Positions 17,562-27,331 are shown, counted from the first letter of the stretch. The stretch: 35,195 nucleotides of DNA from CAUTUX01 sp963532875 (GCA_963532875.1 CAUSLO010000008.1:1-35195); one strand, 5' to 3'. A program made the numbers and translations. Notes: generated by a model not told the origin, from the sequence alone.

Positions 17562-18749
17562 GTGAAGATTTTAGTTTTAAATGCTGGTAGTTCATCTTTA
17601 AAGTATCAATTAATAGATATGTCTAACAATGAGTTGTTAGTAAAAGGTTTATGCGAACGAATTAATATTGACGGAAGAATTTCTCAAAAGAACAATCAAG
17701 GGAAAGAGTTTAAAAAAGAAATAACTTTAAAAAATCATACAGATGCGATGAAAGTAGTTATTGATTCAATTACAGACAGAGAATATGGTGTAATAAAATC
17801 TCTTGAAGAAATTGATGCAATAGGACATAGAGTTTTGCATGGTGCAGAAGAATTTAAGGATTCTGTTTTAATTAATGATGAAGTAATAAATATATGCAAG
17901 AAAAATATTGAATTAGGACCTTTGCACATGCCTGCGAATATAGCTTGCATTGAAAGTTGTAGAAGTATTTTGCCAAACATTCCTATGGTTGCAGTATTTG
18001 ACACAACATTCCATTCAACGATTCCAGAGAAAGCACACCTTTATGGAATAAAATATGAGGACTACGATGAATTTAAAGTAAGAAAATATGGATTTCATGG
18101 ATCTTCTCATAAATTCGTTTCAAAAGAAGCAATTAAATACTTAAAAAAGATGGACACAAAACTTGTTATTTGTCACTTAGGTAATGGCTCATCTTTGTCT
18201 GCAGTAAAAAATGGCGAGTGTGTAGACACTACAATGGGATTTACACCTATTGCCGGCGTAGTAATGGGGACAAGATGTGGGGATATAGATATTTCTGCCG
18301 TTGAGTTTTTGAGAACTAAAAAGAATATGACAACAGCACAAATGATTGAATATTTGAATAAAGAATGTGGAATGTTAGGTATTTCAGGTCTAAGTTCAGA
18401 CATGAGAGATTTAGAGAATGCAATGGAAACAAATAAACGTGCAAAATTAGCTATAGAGATTGCGGCATATTCAATAATCAAGAATATAGGGGCATTTATG
18501 GCAGTTTTAAACGGTATTGATGCTCTTGTTTTTACAGGCGGAATCGGTGAGAACAGCGATGTAATGAGAGCAATTATAACCGAGAAATTGGATAGTTTTG
18601 GAATAATAATTGACGACAAAAAAAATGCAGAACGTAACAATGTTATCAGAGATATTTCAAGTAAAAAAAGTAAGGTTAAAATTTTAATTATTCCAACAAA
18701 CGAAGAACTATTAATTGCTCAAGAAACGGCAAAAATTATAAAAAAATAG
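17562..18749 (+). CDS. ackA: Acetate kinase
   Basis: Acetate kinase converts acetyl phosphate and ADP to acetate and ATP. The 395-aa protein has the N-terminal signature LVLNAGSSSLKYQL with N7, 'RKYGFHGSSHKFV' with the active-site histidine, 'DTTMGFTPIAGVVMGTRCGDID' as the second family signature, and 'FTGGIGENS' near the C-terminus. All are intact. The start is GTG, with AGGAG 7 bases upstream at the end of pta. No ATG alternative fits the conserved N-terminus. No terminator is seen after the stop; the next promoter starts 16 bases downstream. Confidence 0.97.
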   Translation: MKILVLNAGSSSLKYQLIDMSNNELLVKGLCERINIDGRISQKNNQGKEFKKEITLKNHTDAMKVVIDSITDREYGVIKSLEEIDAIGHRVLHGAEEFKDSVLINDEVINICKKNIELGPLHMPANIACIESCRSILPNIPMVAVFDTTFHSTIPEKAHLYGIKYEDYDEFKVRKYGFHGSSHKFVSKEAIKYLKKMDTKLVICHLGNGSSLSAVKNGECVDTTMGFTPIAGVVMGTRCGDIDISAVEFLRTKKNMTTAQMIEYLNKECGMLGISGLSSDMRDLENAMETNKRAKLAIEIAAYSIIKNIGAFMAVLNGIDALVFTGGIGENSDVMRAIITEKLDSFGIIIDDKKNAERNNVIRDISSKKSKVKILIIPTNEELLIAQETAKIIKK

Positions 18750-18764
18750 ACTAAATGATAACAA

Positions 18765-18793
18765 TTGACAATAATATATACTATATTTATACT
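18765..18793 (+). promoter_or_regulatory. Promoter of the rpmF-rnhB operon
   Basis: A consensus TTGACA (18765-18770), a 17-base spacer and TATACT (18788-18793) predict a start near 18800, just before the strong AAAAGGAGG ribosome-binding site of rpmF. The following thirteen genes run with short gaps or overlaps, so this is the main promoter of the block. Confidence 0.75.
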
Positions 18794-18822
18794 TATTTTT
18801 AGTAAAAAGGAGGAAAGCAGTA

Positions 18823-19008
18823 ATGGCAGTACCAAAGAGAAAAATTTCAAAGTCTAAAACAAATTCTAGATTTGCAAATTGGAAATTGAAAAAATTAGCA
18901 CTTGTCAGATGTCCACAATGCCACGAATTGATTAAACAACATCAAGTTTGTCCTAATTGTGGTGCGTATGATGGTAAAGTGGTAGTAGAAACTGATTCAG
19001 CAAAATAA
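18823..19008 (+). CDS. rpmF: 50S ribosomal protein L32
   Basis: L32 is a small protein of the 50S subunit. The 61-aa sequence starts MAVPKRKISKSKT, the canonical opening, and carries a zinc-ribbon of four cysteines (C30, C33, C43, C46), the C+ form. This suggests the protein needs zinc; a zinc-free paralogue may exist elsewhere. Its stop overlaps the plsX start by one base (TAATG). In many Firmicutes a DUF177 (YceD) gene precedes rpmF; here it is absent and the promoter is directly upstream. Confidence 0.97.
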   Translation: MAVPKRKISKSKTNSRFANWKLKKLALVRCPQCHELIKQHQVCPNCGAYDGKVVVETDSAK

Positions 19009-20018
19009 TGAAAATTGTAGTCGATGCATTTGGAGGAGATCATTCACCTGAAGAAATTGTTCTAGGTGTTATTGACTATTTAATTGAAAGTTCCAAAACT
19101 GAAATTATATTAACTGGTGATCAGCATCGAATAAATGAAATATTAAAACAAAATAATTTTAATTCAAGTCGATTAACTATAATAAATACAACTGAGGTTA
19201 TTTCAAATAGCGATAGTCCTGTTTTTGCAGTTAGAAATAAAAAAGATAGTTCTATGACTGTAGCGCTTGATATATTAAAAAGTGATGGTGTTGAAGCATT
19301 TGTAACTGCTGGACCAACTGGAGCAGCACTTAGTGGTGCTTTCATGAAGTTGGGTCGAATAAAGGGAATTTCAAGACCAGCATTAGCGTCAATTCTTCCA
19401 ACAAAAATTGGTACAAATTGTATCTTATGTGATTGTGGAGCAAATGTTGATTCTAAGCCAATCAACCTTCATCATTTTGCAATAATGGCACATTATTTTG
19501 CTAAATTTTATTTAGGAATAGACAAGCCAAGAATTGGGTTACTTTCAAATGGATCAGAAAAAGAAAAAGGTAATCTTTTAAACAAAGAAGTGTATAAAAT
19601 TCTTGAAGAAGATAAAAAGTTAAACTTTATTGGAAATTGCGAGGCACGTGAATTGTTGTCTGGTGATTGTGATGTAATTGTAACTGATGGGTTTGCAGGG
19701 AACGTTGCATTAAAAACTGCAGAGGGAATTGCTGATGCAGTATTTACAAAATTTAAATTTACATTAAAAAAGAAGGCTACTTGGTTTCAAAAATTAGGTG
19801 CTTATCTAACTAAAGGTCTATTTAAAAAATTAAAAAATTCGATGGACTATAACTCAATTGGTGGAGCATGCCTTTTGGGAGTAACTAAGATTGTAATTAA
19901 ATCACATGGTTCATCAAAGAGACTTGCTATAAAGAATTCTATATTCCAAGCTGAGACATTAGCGGGAGTAAACTTATGTGAAAAAATTCACAGTGGGATT
20001 GTTGAGTATGGGCTATAG
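19008..20018 (+). CDS. plsX: Phosphate acyltransferase PlsX
   Basis: PlsX makes acyl-phosphate from acyl-ACP, the first step toward phosphatidic acid by the PlsX/PlsY route, and acts peripherally at the membrane. The 336-aa protein opens with 'IVVDAFGGDHSPEEIVLG' and contains 'AFVTAGPTGAALSGAFMKLGRI' and 'VTDGFAGNVALKTAEG', all characteristic. The ATG overlaps the rpmF stop. The fabD, fabG and acpP genes that follow plsX in Bacillus subtilis are not here; rnc follows directly and overlaps its 3' end. Confidence 0.96.
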   Translation: MKIVVDAFGGDHSPEEIVLGVIDYLIESSKTEIILTGDQHRINEILKQNNFNSSRLTIINTTEVISNSDSPVFAVRNKKDSSMTVALDILKSDGVEAFVTAGPTGAALSGAFMKLGRIKGISRPALASILPTKIGTNCILCDCGANVDSKPINLHHFAIMAHYFAKFYLGIDKPRIGLLSNGSEKEKGNLLNKEVYKILEEDKKLNFIGNCEARELLSGDCDVIVTDGFAGNVALKTAEGIADAVFTKFKFTLKKKATWFQKLGAYLTKGLFKKLKNSMDYNSIGGACLLGVTKIVIKSHGSSKRLAIKNSIFQAETLAGVNLCEKIHSGIVEYGL

Positions 20019-20655
20019 TGAGTTATATGAAAGAATTGGATACCAATTTAAGAACGAAGACTTGCTACTATCTGCATTGACTCATCCTTCTGTTAATAAT
20101 AAAGAATTAGAAAACTATAACCGTCTAGAGTACCTAGGCGATTCTCTTATTGAATTTTTAACAACAGATTATTTGTTTAACAAATTTAAAAATGCAGATG
20201 CAGGGACATTAACCGATATTAGAAAGACAATTGTCTCTAACAAAAATTTAATAAACGTATGTAACAATCTTGAATTAGATAAGTTAATGATTAAAAAATC
20301 AAAAACAAAAATTAATAGTGATAGCAAAGTTTATGCAGATTTAGTTGAAGCTCTGTATGGTGCGATTTATATAGACTCAGGAAACTTGGATATAGTGAGA
20401 AAATGCTATATAGACTTAATAGCAAAGAATAATAGTAATGATATTAATAATAAGTCGTATTCTGTGTTAGTCTATGAGTATTCACAGAAAAAAAAATTGA
20501 TACTTAACTTAAATTGGGTGGAACAGAACGGTTCATTTCTATGTAAATTAGAAATGGGGAATATGCAAACCGAGTCAACTGGAAAGAATAAAAAAGAGGC
20601 AAAAGAAAAAGCTTCTGAAATATTTTATAAACGATATATTAATAACTGTAGGTAG
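20008..20655 (+). CDS. rnc: Ribonuclease III
   Basis: RNase III cleaves double-stranded RNA in rRNA precursors and some mRNAs. The signature NRLEYLGDSLIEF matches the conserved ERLEFLGDAVLE box with the catalytic E and D. 'YADLVEALYGAIYID' carries the second metal-binding acidic pair. A C-terminal double-stranded-RNA-binding domain is present from about residue 140 and ends in a KKEAKEKAS helix. I placed the start at ATG 20008 (215 aa), which gives a normal N-terminus and an 11-base overlap with plsX. A GTG at 19978 (225 aa) has a better Shine-Dalgarno (GGGAG) and cannot be excluded. smc follows 2 bases after the stop. Confidence 0.94.
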   Translation: MGYSELYERIGYQFKNEDLLLSALTHPSVNNKELENYNRLEYLGDSLIEFLTTDYLFNKFKNADAGTLTDIRKTIVSNKNLINVCNNLELDKLMIKKSKTKINSDSKVYADLVEALYGAIYIDSGNLDIVRKCYIDLIAKNNSNDINNKSYSVLVYEYSQKKKLILNLNWVEQNGSFLCKLEMGNMQTESTGKNKKEAKEKASEIFYKRYINNCR

Positions 20656-20657
20656 AT

Positions 20658-23600
20658 ATGAGATTAAACAAATTAGTAATTAGAGGATTTAAGGCTTTTG
20701 CTGATAGAACAGAAATTGTTTTTAATGATGACTTTACTGCAATCGTAGGACCAAATGGATGTGGAAAATCAAACGTCTCTGATGCGATAAAATGGACACT
20801 TGCTGAAACAAGGCCTAAACAACTAAGAGCCGCAAGTGGGAAAATGACAGAGGTAATTTTCATTGGTACTGAAAAAAGACCTGGTATGTCTTATGCTGAA
20901 GTTTCACTTTATTTTGATAACACTAAAAGAGATTTATTTAAACAACTTGATTATGATGAAGTAGTTATTACTAGAAAAATTGATAAGTCAGGGACAAGCG
21001 AATATTTTATTAACAATAATAAGTGCCAACAAAAAGATATTAATGCAATGCTACATAATACAGGTATTGGTAAAAACGGTTATTCAATTATTCACCAAGG
21101 TAAGGTCGCAGAAATTTGTAGAGCGAAAGCAAGCGAACGTAGGGTAATGTTTGAAGAAGTTGCTGACATTTCTCACTTCAGATTAGATAAAGAAAAAGCT
21201 GAAGAAAATTTAAAAGAGACTCAAATTAAATTAGACACAATGCAAGAAGTAATAAATGAAATGGAAGGTAGAAGAGCACCACTTCAAAAACAAGCTGAAA
21301 AAGCTCAAAAAAGCGAAGAACTCAAAAAAGAAATTAAAGAACTTGAATTAAATTTATTAATTTCAAAAACTGAGAGCATGCAAGATACGAAAGCAATGTT
21401 TGATAAAAAGATCAACACTCTTACTATCAAAATTATGAATGCTGAAGATGAATATAATAAACTTGTAAAACAAGAAGATGATTTTCATAATGAAACATTT
21501 AAATTAGATAGAGAACTAAGTGTTATACAAAATAAAATATTAGAAGAGTCTGTAAAAAGCACAAAAGATACTGGAGATATGAACCTTCTAAAACAAAAAC
21601 TAGAAGACTCAGCGAACAATATTGACAGAATATCTAATGAATTAGAAAATTTAAATGCTAAAAAAGATATGGTTCTTTCTCAAATAAAACAACAAACAAA
21701 TTCATATGATGAGCATAAGAGCGAACAAAATATAAAAGATGCTGAATATAAAGAAAAGTCTATTAAGTACAATATGCTCAATAAGGATTCTGATGAAAAG
21801 AATTCATTAATAAAGAGTTTATCTACAGAATTTATTGAATTACAACAAAAGAAAGAGGTTCTTGATCGTGAATTACAAAGCGTTAAAGTTTCTAATGCTG
21901 TAAATGAAAGTAAGGTTAAACAACTAAATGAATATATATCAGAACATGAAGAAAAACTTAAAACTATTTTGCTTGATATTGAAACAGCAGATAAGGAGCG
22001 TAGAAGTTTCTACAATAAAAAAATTGATGAATCAAATAGTTATAATGAAGTTACCCAAAATAGGAATAATATAAAAGCCGAAATAGAAGACTTAAGAAAC
22101 GAAATTACACAGTTGAGTTCTGTTCTATCTGGACAACAAACAAAACTTGAAGTTTTAACAGATAATAAATCAAAATTAGGAATATTTAATGAAGCAACAC
22201 AATTGTTACTTAAAGACAAAACACTTCCACAATTGAAAGACAAACTATATGGGACACTAGTTGATTTACTCAATGTACCTGCTAAATTTGCAACAGCAAT
22301 TGAATACAGTGTAGGTGGTGCATATCAACATATAGTTGTTCCAACAGCAGATGATGCAACATATTTAATTAATTACTTAAAAGAAAAAAAATATGGAAGA
22401 GTAACATTTAGACCTCTATCTACAACCAAAGTAAGACCAAAAGTTCCAGAAATATTATCAGCAAAAAAAGAACATGGCGTTTTAGGTATCGCATCTGAAC
22501 TAGTGGAATGTGATGCAAAATTTAAGAATTTAGTTGAGTTTTTATTAGGCAACACATTAATAGTAGACAATTCAAATACTGGTAAATATCTTTTTACACA
22601 ATTTAACCAAGCATTTAAAATTGCAACACTAGATGGAGATATATTTGCACGTGGTGGTGAAATTTCTGGTGGATTTACAAAAAATGCGACCAAAGTATTC
22701 TCACAACAAAAAGATATTGACGATGCTAAAAATACAATTGAGCAAACGAGAATTGCAATACAACAAGCAAAAGAGTTGGTGACGCAAAAACAAAGCGAAG
22801 TTCAAGATTTGGCAGTCATATTAGAAGAAAGAAAATCTCGTTTGGTTGAGTTCCGTGAAAATGAAGTTGCGGCAGAGAGCAAATTGGTAGCATTAAATGA
22901 AAAGAAAGAAGAGATAAATGTTCTGGTTACAAAGGCTAAAGAAGAATTAAGTCAAATTACATTTGGCTCAAGTGAAGTACAAGCAAAACTTGATGAGCAA
23001 AAGCGTCTAGAAAATTTAATAACTCAAAAGAAAATGGAATATGAGGAAGTTTCTAAAGCAAGATCTGCAGATGCAGATGGAGATGAAATTTCAAATTTGG
23101 AAAAGCAAGTTTTAGATTTAAAAGTTTATTTAGCAACCCTAGGACAATCAATTATAACTGAAGAACAAGAAATAGCAAGACTTAATATAGAGTTAAAAAC
23201 TATTGACGCTGATATTGATTCCAGGAATGCAGACTTAACTAACTTTAATCAAATTATTGCTGAAATAAAAGAAAAAACAGAAAATATTAAGGTAGTTGGA
23301 CAAAGTAAAGAAATAATTGATGAATTAGAAGTACAGAAAAAGACTATTGAATTACGTAAGGAATATATCCTTAATGAACAAAAAACTATAAATGATAAAA
23401 AAGCACATTTAATTGATGAGAAAAATAACGACAACGAAAAGAAATACCGTGAAGAAAATGCAAGAGATAAATTCTTAGAAGAATTAAATGAACTAAGAGA
23501 ATATATCCTATCAACATATAATGAAACATATGAGACAGCATTAGAATACAAAATTGAAGGATTCCAAGCATATGGATCAAAAGAGAAAATTAAAGATCTA

Positions 23601-24245
23601 AAAGCTAGAAAATCACGACTTGGAGAAGTAAACGAATTAGCTATTGAAGAACTAAGAGAACTTGAAGAAAGATATGCTGATAAATGTGAAAAGCGTGATG
23701 ATATTCAACAGTCTTGCGATGATATAAAATCTCTTATATCAGAATTAACAGCACAAATGAGAGATAAATTTGTAGAAACATTTAACAAAGTTAGAGAAAA
23801 TTATCAAGAAACATTTACTAAACTATTTATGGGCGGAAGAGGCGATTTAGAATTAGACTACTCAAAAACTGATGATCCACTTCTAGCAGATATTATTATC
23901 AAAGCAAAACCACCAGGAAAAAAAGAAATGGATATAGGCTTATATTCAGGTGGAGAACAAACTCTAATTTCTATTGCATTGCTATTCTCGTTCATATCTT
24001 TGAAACCAATGCCATTCTGTTTATTAGATGAGGCAGATTCTGCTTTAGATGAACCTAACTGTGATTTATATGCTAGATTCATTAACAAGTTTGCTGAATC
24101 TGGTTCGCAATTTATTGTAATTACACATAGAAGACAATCAATGCAATGTGCAAATTCAATTTTCGGTGTAACAATGCAAGAAAAAGGAGTATCGAAAGTT
24201 GTTTCAATTCAACTTGAAGATGCAGTTGAATTAGGCGGGAAATAG
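20658..24245 (+). CDS. smc: Chromosome condensation ATPase SMC
   Basis: SMC forms the long coiled-coil ATPase ring, with ScpA and ScpB, that organises and segregates the chromosome. The 1195-aa protein has the N-terminal Walker A GPNGCGKS at residues 31-38. Two long coiled coils flank a hinge (about 500-680) that contains 'GTLVDLLNVPAKFATAIEYS' and 'FARGGEISGG'. In the C-terminal head the ABC signature YSGGEQ is at 1096-1101 and Walker B FCLLDEADSALDE begins near 1120, with D1124 and E1125. All ATPase elements are intact. The ATG has a modest AGG Shine-Dalgarno in the tail of rnc. Its stop overlaps the ftsY GTG by one base. Confidence 0.97.
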   Translation: MRLNKLVIRGFKAFADRTEIVFNDDFTAIVGPNGCGKSNVSDAIKWTLAETRPKQLRAASGKMTEVIFIGTEKRPGMSYAEVSLYFDNTKRDLFKQLDYDEVVITRKIDKSGTSEYFINNNKCQQKDINAMLHNTGIGKNGYSIIHQGKVAEICRAKASERRVMFEEVADISHFRLDKEKAEENLKETQIKLDTMQEVINEMEGRRAPLQKQAEKAQKSEELKKEIKELELNLLISKTESMQDTKAMFDKKINTLTIKIMNAEDEYNKLVKQEDDFHNETFKLDRELSVIQNKILEESVKSTKDTGDMNLLKQKLEDSANNIDRISNELENLNAKKDMVLSQIKQQTNSYDEHKSEQNIKDAEYKEKSIKYNMLNKDSDEKNSLIKSLSTEFIELQQKKEVLDRELQSVKVSNAVNESKVKQLNEYISEHEEKLKTILLDIETADKERRSFYNKKIDESNSYNEVTQNRNNIKAEIEDLRNEITQLSSVLSGQQTKLEVLTDNKSKLGIFNEATQLLLKDKTLPQLKDKLYGTLVDLLNVPAKFATAIEYSVGGAYQHIVVPTADDATYLINYLKEKKYGRVTFRPLSTTKVRPKVPEILSAKKEHGVLGIASELVECDAKFKNLVEFLLGNTLIVDNSNTGKYLFTQFNQAFKIATLDGDIFARGGEISGGFTKNATKVFSQQKDIDDAKNTIEQTRIAIQQAKELVTQKQSEVQDLAVILEERKSRLVEFRENEVAAESKLVALNEKKEEINVLVTKAKEELSQITFGSSEVQAKLDEQKRLENLITQKKMEYEEVSKARSADADGDEISNLEKQVLDLKVYLATLGQSIITEEQEIARLNIELKTIDADIDSRNADLTNFNQIIAEIKEKTENIKVVGQSKEIIDELEVQKKTIELRKEYILNEQKTINDKKAHLIDEKNNDNEKKYREENARDKFLEELNELREYILSTYNETYETALEYKIEGFQAYGSKEKIKDLKARKSRLGEVNELAIEELRELEERYADKCEKRDDIQQSCDDIKSLISELTAQMRDKFVETFNKVRENYQETFTKLFMGGRGDLELDYSKTDDPLLADIIIKAKPPGKKEMDIGLYSGGEQTLISIALLFSFISLKPMPFCLLDEADSALDEPNCDLYARFINKFAESGSQFIVITHRRQSMQCANSIFGVTMQEKGVSKVVSIQLEDAVELGGK

Positions 24246-25141
24246 TGGGTTTATTCTCAAAAATTAAAGAAGGTCTTAAAAAGTCAAATGAACGTATAGC
24301 AAAAAAAATATTTTATGCTTTTCGTGCTCGAAAATTAAATGATGAGTTTTATGATGCTTTGGAGGAGGCTTTAATTTCATCTGATGTGGGAATTGCTTTA
24401 ACAGAAAAACTAATTTCAGACTTAAAAGATGTGTGTTTTGAACAAAAGATTACAGATGTTGAAAGTGCACGAGAATGTTTAAAAACATTAGTTTTAGAAG
24501 AAATAGAATTTAAAATTCCTAAATATGAGTATCCATTAATTATTTTAGTTGCTGGAGTAAATGGAGTTGGGAAAACTACATCAATTAGTAAATTGGCAAA
24601 AAAATTCAAGGATGATGGCAAAAGTGTGATTCTTGTAGCTGCAGATACATTTAGAGCTGCTGCTACTGAACAGTTACAAGAATGGGGTGATAGAATTGGA
24701 GTCAAAGTTATTAAACAAAAAGAAGGCGCAGATCCAGCAGCTGTAGTATTTGATGCAATTTCATCAGCAAAAGCAAAAAAAATTGACGTTATCTTAATTG
24801 ATACTGCAGGTAGATTGCATAACAAAAAGAATCTAATAGACGAATTAAATAAAATATATAGAATTTCAAATCGTGAATTTGAGAATGCTGATTTGAGGAC
24901 TTTTTTTGTATTAGACGCTACAACTGGTCAGAATGCACTTTCGCAAGCAAAAATCTTTCAAGAAGCGATAGATGCTGATGGAATTATCTTAACAAAACTA
25001 GATGGAACTGCTAAGGGCGGTGTAGTTGTTGCGTTGGCACATGAAATTGAATTGCCTGTTGTATATGTTGGTGTCGGCGAAAAGATGGATGATTTGATTG
25101 ATTTTTCACCAAAAGAATTTGTAGATGCAATTTTTGATTAA
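24245..25141 (+). CDS. ftsY: SRP receptor FtsY
   Basis: FtsY is the membrane-associated GTPase receptor that docks signal-recognition-particle-bound ribosomes. The 298-aa protein has the NG domain only: a four-helix N domain (about 1-90), P-loop GVNGVGKTT at 104-112, then DTFRAAA, DTAGRLHN and TKLDGTAKGG. The long acidic A domain of the E. coli protein is missing, as is usual in Gram-positives. An amphipathic N-terminus (MGLFSKIKEGLKK) probably binds membrane. The start is GTG overlapping the smc stop TAG, with GGCGGG upstream. After the stop there are 64 bases with a promoter before ylxM. Confidence 0.97.
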   Translation: MGLFSKIKEGLKKSNERIAKKIFYAFRARKLNDEFYDALEEALISSDVGIALTEKLISDLKDVCFEQKITDVESARECLKTLVLEEIEFKIPKYEYPLIILVAGVNGVGKTTSISKLAKKFKDDGKSVILVAADTFRAAATEQLQEWGDRIGVKVIKQKEGADPAAVVFDAISSAKAKKIDVILIDTAGRLHNKKNLIDELNKIYRISNREFENADLRTFFVLDATTGQNALSQAKIFQEAIDADGIILTKLDGTAKGGVVVALAHEIELPVVYVGVGEKMDDLIDFSPKEFVDAIFD

Positions 25142-25149
25142 TTAATCTT

Positions 25150-25179
25150 TTGACAAAGACGATTCTTTTTTATTAAAAT
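25150..25179 (+). promoter_or_regulatory. Internal promoter before ylxM-ffh
   Basis: TTGACA (25150-25155), an 18-base spacer and TAAAAT (25174-25179) lie in the only sizeable gap of the operon. The predicted start is near 25186. It could let the SRP genes and the ribosomal genes beyond them be expressed apart from smc. Confidence 0.55.
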
Positions 25180-25205
25180 AGTTGTAAAGCATTTGGGCTT
25201 GACAT

Positions 25206-25517
25206 ATGGATAGATTTTATATAAATGAATTGCATGGTATTTATAGTTGCTTGTTAACCGATCGACAAAATGAAATGTTGACCTTGCATTATTATGATGA
25301 TTTATCTTTTGGTGAGATTGCTGAAATGTTCAGTATAACGAGGTCAGCGGTTTTAGATGCAGTTAATAAGGCAAGAAATGCATTGGTTAAATATGAGAAC
25401 AATATGCACTTTTATGAGACGATTAATCAAATTAATAAATGTGTTGCGGATGGAATGGAAGGACTTTGTGATACACAAAAGTGCTTATTAAAAATTAAAA
25501 ATATTTTGGAGAGTTAA
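25206..25517 (+). CDS. ylxM: YlxM-family SRP-associated HTH protein
   Basis: YlxM proteins are small helix-turn-helix proteins nearly always encoded just before ffh and linked to the SRP system. The 103-aa protein has a sigma-70 region 4-like segment at about residues 14-60: 'LTDRQNEMLTLHYYDDLSFG' then 'EIAEMFSITRSAVLDAVNKA'. The C-terminal part is a charged helix. The Shine-Dalgarno is weak (GGG about 10 bases before ATG). Its stop overlaps the ffh start by one base, so translation is coupled. Whether it binds DNA, SRP RNA or SRP protein here is not evident. Confidence 0.93.
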   Translation: MDRFYINELHGIYSCLLTDRQNEMLTLHYYDDLSFGEIAEMFSITRSAVLDAVNKARNALVKYENNMHFYETINQINKCVADGMEGLCDTQKCLLKIKNILES

Positions 25518-26845
25518 TGTCAGTATTTGAGAATTTATCAGATAAGATTAACCATATTTTTTCTAAGTTAAGGAATAAAGGGAAACTAACTGAGTTAGAA
25601 ATTAAAAATGCAATGCGTGAAATACGTGTGGCTTTGCTTGAAGCAGACGTTAGTTACCCAGTAGTGAAAGAATTTATAAATATCGTATCTCAAAAAGCTG
25701 TTGGTGAGGAAATTTTAAAATCCCTTACACCAGTTCAACAAATTATTAAAATTGTTAATGATGAGTTAATTGCGCTAATGAGTTCAACTGAACAAAAACT
25801 CACATTTTCAAGTAAGCCAATTTCAGTTTATATGATGTGTGGACTTCAAGGTGCTGGTAAGACTACGATGTGTGGTAAACTGGCTAGATATCTAACAAAA
25901 CAGAATAAAAAAGTCTTGTTGGTTGCTTGTGATATATATAGACCAGCAGCAATTGAACAATTAAAAGTTGTTGCTAAAAAGGCAAACGTTGAAGTATATG
26001 AAAATGGAAAAAAACAACCTGTAAAAATTGCAAAAGAAGCACTTAAAGTAGCTGAGAAAAATCAATACGATGTTGTTATACTTGATACAGCAGGTCGTCT
26101 TCATATTGACGATGAATTAATGACAGAATTACAAGATATTAAAAAGGCTATTGATATTCAAGAAATCTTATTAACTGTAGATGCAATGACAGGTCAAGAT
26201 GCAGTAAATGTAGCGAAAGTATTCAATGAAAAATTAGATATAACTGGAATAATTGTAACTAAATTAGATGGCGACACTCGAGGGGGTGCTGCTTTATCCA
26301 TAAAAGCAGTGAGCGGTAAACCAATTAAATTAATAGGAACTGGAGAAAAGTTAGAAGACCTAGAACAATTTCACCCAGATAGAATGGCATCTCGTATTTT
26401 AGGTATGGGAGATGTCCTTACACTTATAGAGAAAGCACAGTCTGCAATCACAGATGAAGACGCTAAAAGTTTAAGAAAAAAGATTAAAGAGAATTCCTTT
26501 ACACTTGATGATTACTTAAAGCAATTAGATTCAGTAAAAAAAATGGGTGGAATTACAAACATAATAAAAATGATTCCTGGATTACAAAATAAACTAAAGG
26601 GAAATATGCCAAGTATTTCAGAAGATGAAATAAAAAAGACAAAAGCGATTATATTATCAATGACAAGACAGGAAAGAAAAAATCCAGAAATTGTTAAATC
26701 AAATAGAAGAAAGAGAATTGCTATGGGTAGCGGAACAACAATTCAAGATGTTAACCACCTATTAAAACAATTTATGTCTTCTAAAGAAATGATGAGTAAA
26801 ATGGCAAATGGAAAGGGTTTACGTGGAATGTTAAATTCTTTTTAA
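25517..26845 (+). CDS. ffh: Signal recognition particle protein Ffh
   Basis: Ffh is the SRP GTPase that binds signal sequences and SRP RNA. The 442-aa length is normal. The N domain is at about 1-90, the P-loop GLQGAGKTT at 109-117, followed by DIYRPAA, DTAGRLH and TKLDGDTRGG. The methionine-rich M domain is in the last 120 residues, with the RNA-binding 'SNRRKRIAMGSGT' segment and the C-terminus 'MMSKMANGKGLRGMLNSF'. The ATG has a GGAG Shine-Dalgarno in the end of ylxM. rpsP follows 22 bases later with a strong GGAGG site. The SRP RNA gene is not in this window. Confidence 0.97.
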   Translation: MSVFENLSDKINHIFSKLRNKGKLTELEIKNAMREIRVALLEADVSYPVVKEFINIVSQKAVGEEILKSLTPVQQIIKIVNDELIALMSSTEQKLTFSSKPISVYMMCGLQGAGKTTMCGKLARYLTKQNKKVLLVACDIYRPAAIEQLKVVAKKANVEVYENGKKQPVKIAKEALKVAEKNQYDVVILDTAGRLHIDDELMTELQDIKKAIDIQEILLTVDAMTGQDAVNVAKVFNEKLDITGIIVTKLDGDTRGGAALSIKAVSGKPIKLIGTGEKLEDLEQFHPDRMASRILGMGDVLTLIEKAQSAITDEDAKSLRKKIKENSFTLDDYLKQLDSVKKMGGITNIIKMIPGLQNKLKGNMPSISEDEIKKTKAIILSMTRQERKNPEIVKSNRRKRIAMGSGTTIQDVNHLLKQFMSSKEMMSKMANGKGLRGMLNSF

Positions 26846-26867
26846 ATATTATATATGGAGGTATCGT

Positions 26868-27110
26868 ATGGTAAAGTTAAGATTAACTAGGATGGGGGCA
26901 AAGAAAGCACCTTTTTACAGAATTGTTGCAATTGACAGCAGAAAGGCTAGGGATGGACAATACATCGAACAAGTTGGAATTTATAACCCAACTGTAGAGC
27001 CAAAGATGGTAAACATTGATGCAGAAGTTGCTAAAAAGTGGCTTGATCTTGGTGCACAACCAACGGAAACAGTTAAAAGTTTATTCAAAAGTGAAGGAAT
27101 AATAAAATAA
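26868..27110 (+). CDS. rpsP: 30S ribosomal protein S16
   Basis: S16 is an assembly protein of the 30S subunit. The 80-aa protein opens with 'MVKLRLTRMGAKKAPFYRIV' and contains 'DGQYIEQVGIYNP', both canonical. A GGAGG Shine-Dalgarno precedes the ATG. The stop overlaps the khpA start by one base (TAATG). It has the usual place in the ffh-rpsP-khpA-rimM-trmD arrangement. Confidence 0.98.
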   Translation: MVKLRLTRMGAKKAPFYRIVAIDSRKARDGQYIEQVGIYNPTVEPKMVNIDAEVAKKWLDLGAQPTETVKSLFKSEGIIK

Positions 27111-27331
27111 TGTTAGAACTAGTAAATTATTTATTTGGTCAATTTTTAGATAAAAAAGATTTTGACATCACAGTTGAGAATGAAAACATAATTGTTTTAA
27201 TTAATAAGAAGGAAATATCTAAAGTAATAGGTAAATCAGGTAAAATTATTAAAGCAATTAGAGTAATTATGAGTTCTAAAAACTTTAAGGATAAATCAAA
27301 CTACGTTTTAAAATTAGAAGAACGTGATTAA
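27110..27331 (+). CDS. khpA: KH-domain RNA-binding protein KhpA (YlqC)
   Basis: The 73-aa protein is a single KH domain. The GxxG loop is GKSGKIIKAI at about residues 42-51, so RNA binding should be intact. KhpA proteins usually pair with KhpB (Jag/EloR) and influence cell-envelope and RNA regulation in Gram-positives; that partner is not encoded here. The start overlaps the rpsP stop by one base, and its own stop overlaps the start of rimM by 8 bases. Confidence 0.94.
   Translation: MLELVNYLFGQFLDKKDFDITVENENIIVLINKKEISKVIGKSGKIIKAIRVIMSSKNFKDKSNYVLKLEERD

Noticed and set aside
19978..20007. GTG start for rnc
   Set aside because: It has a better Shine-Dalgarno but would overlap plsX by 41 bases; the N-terminus from ATG 20008 fits the family. 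Kept as an open alternative in the feature entry.
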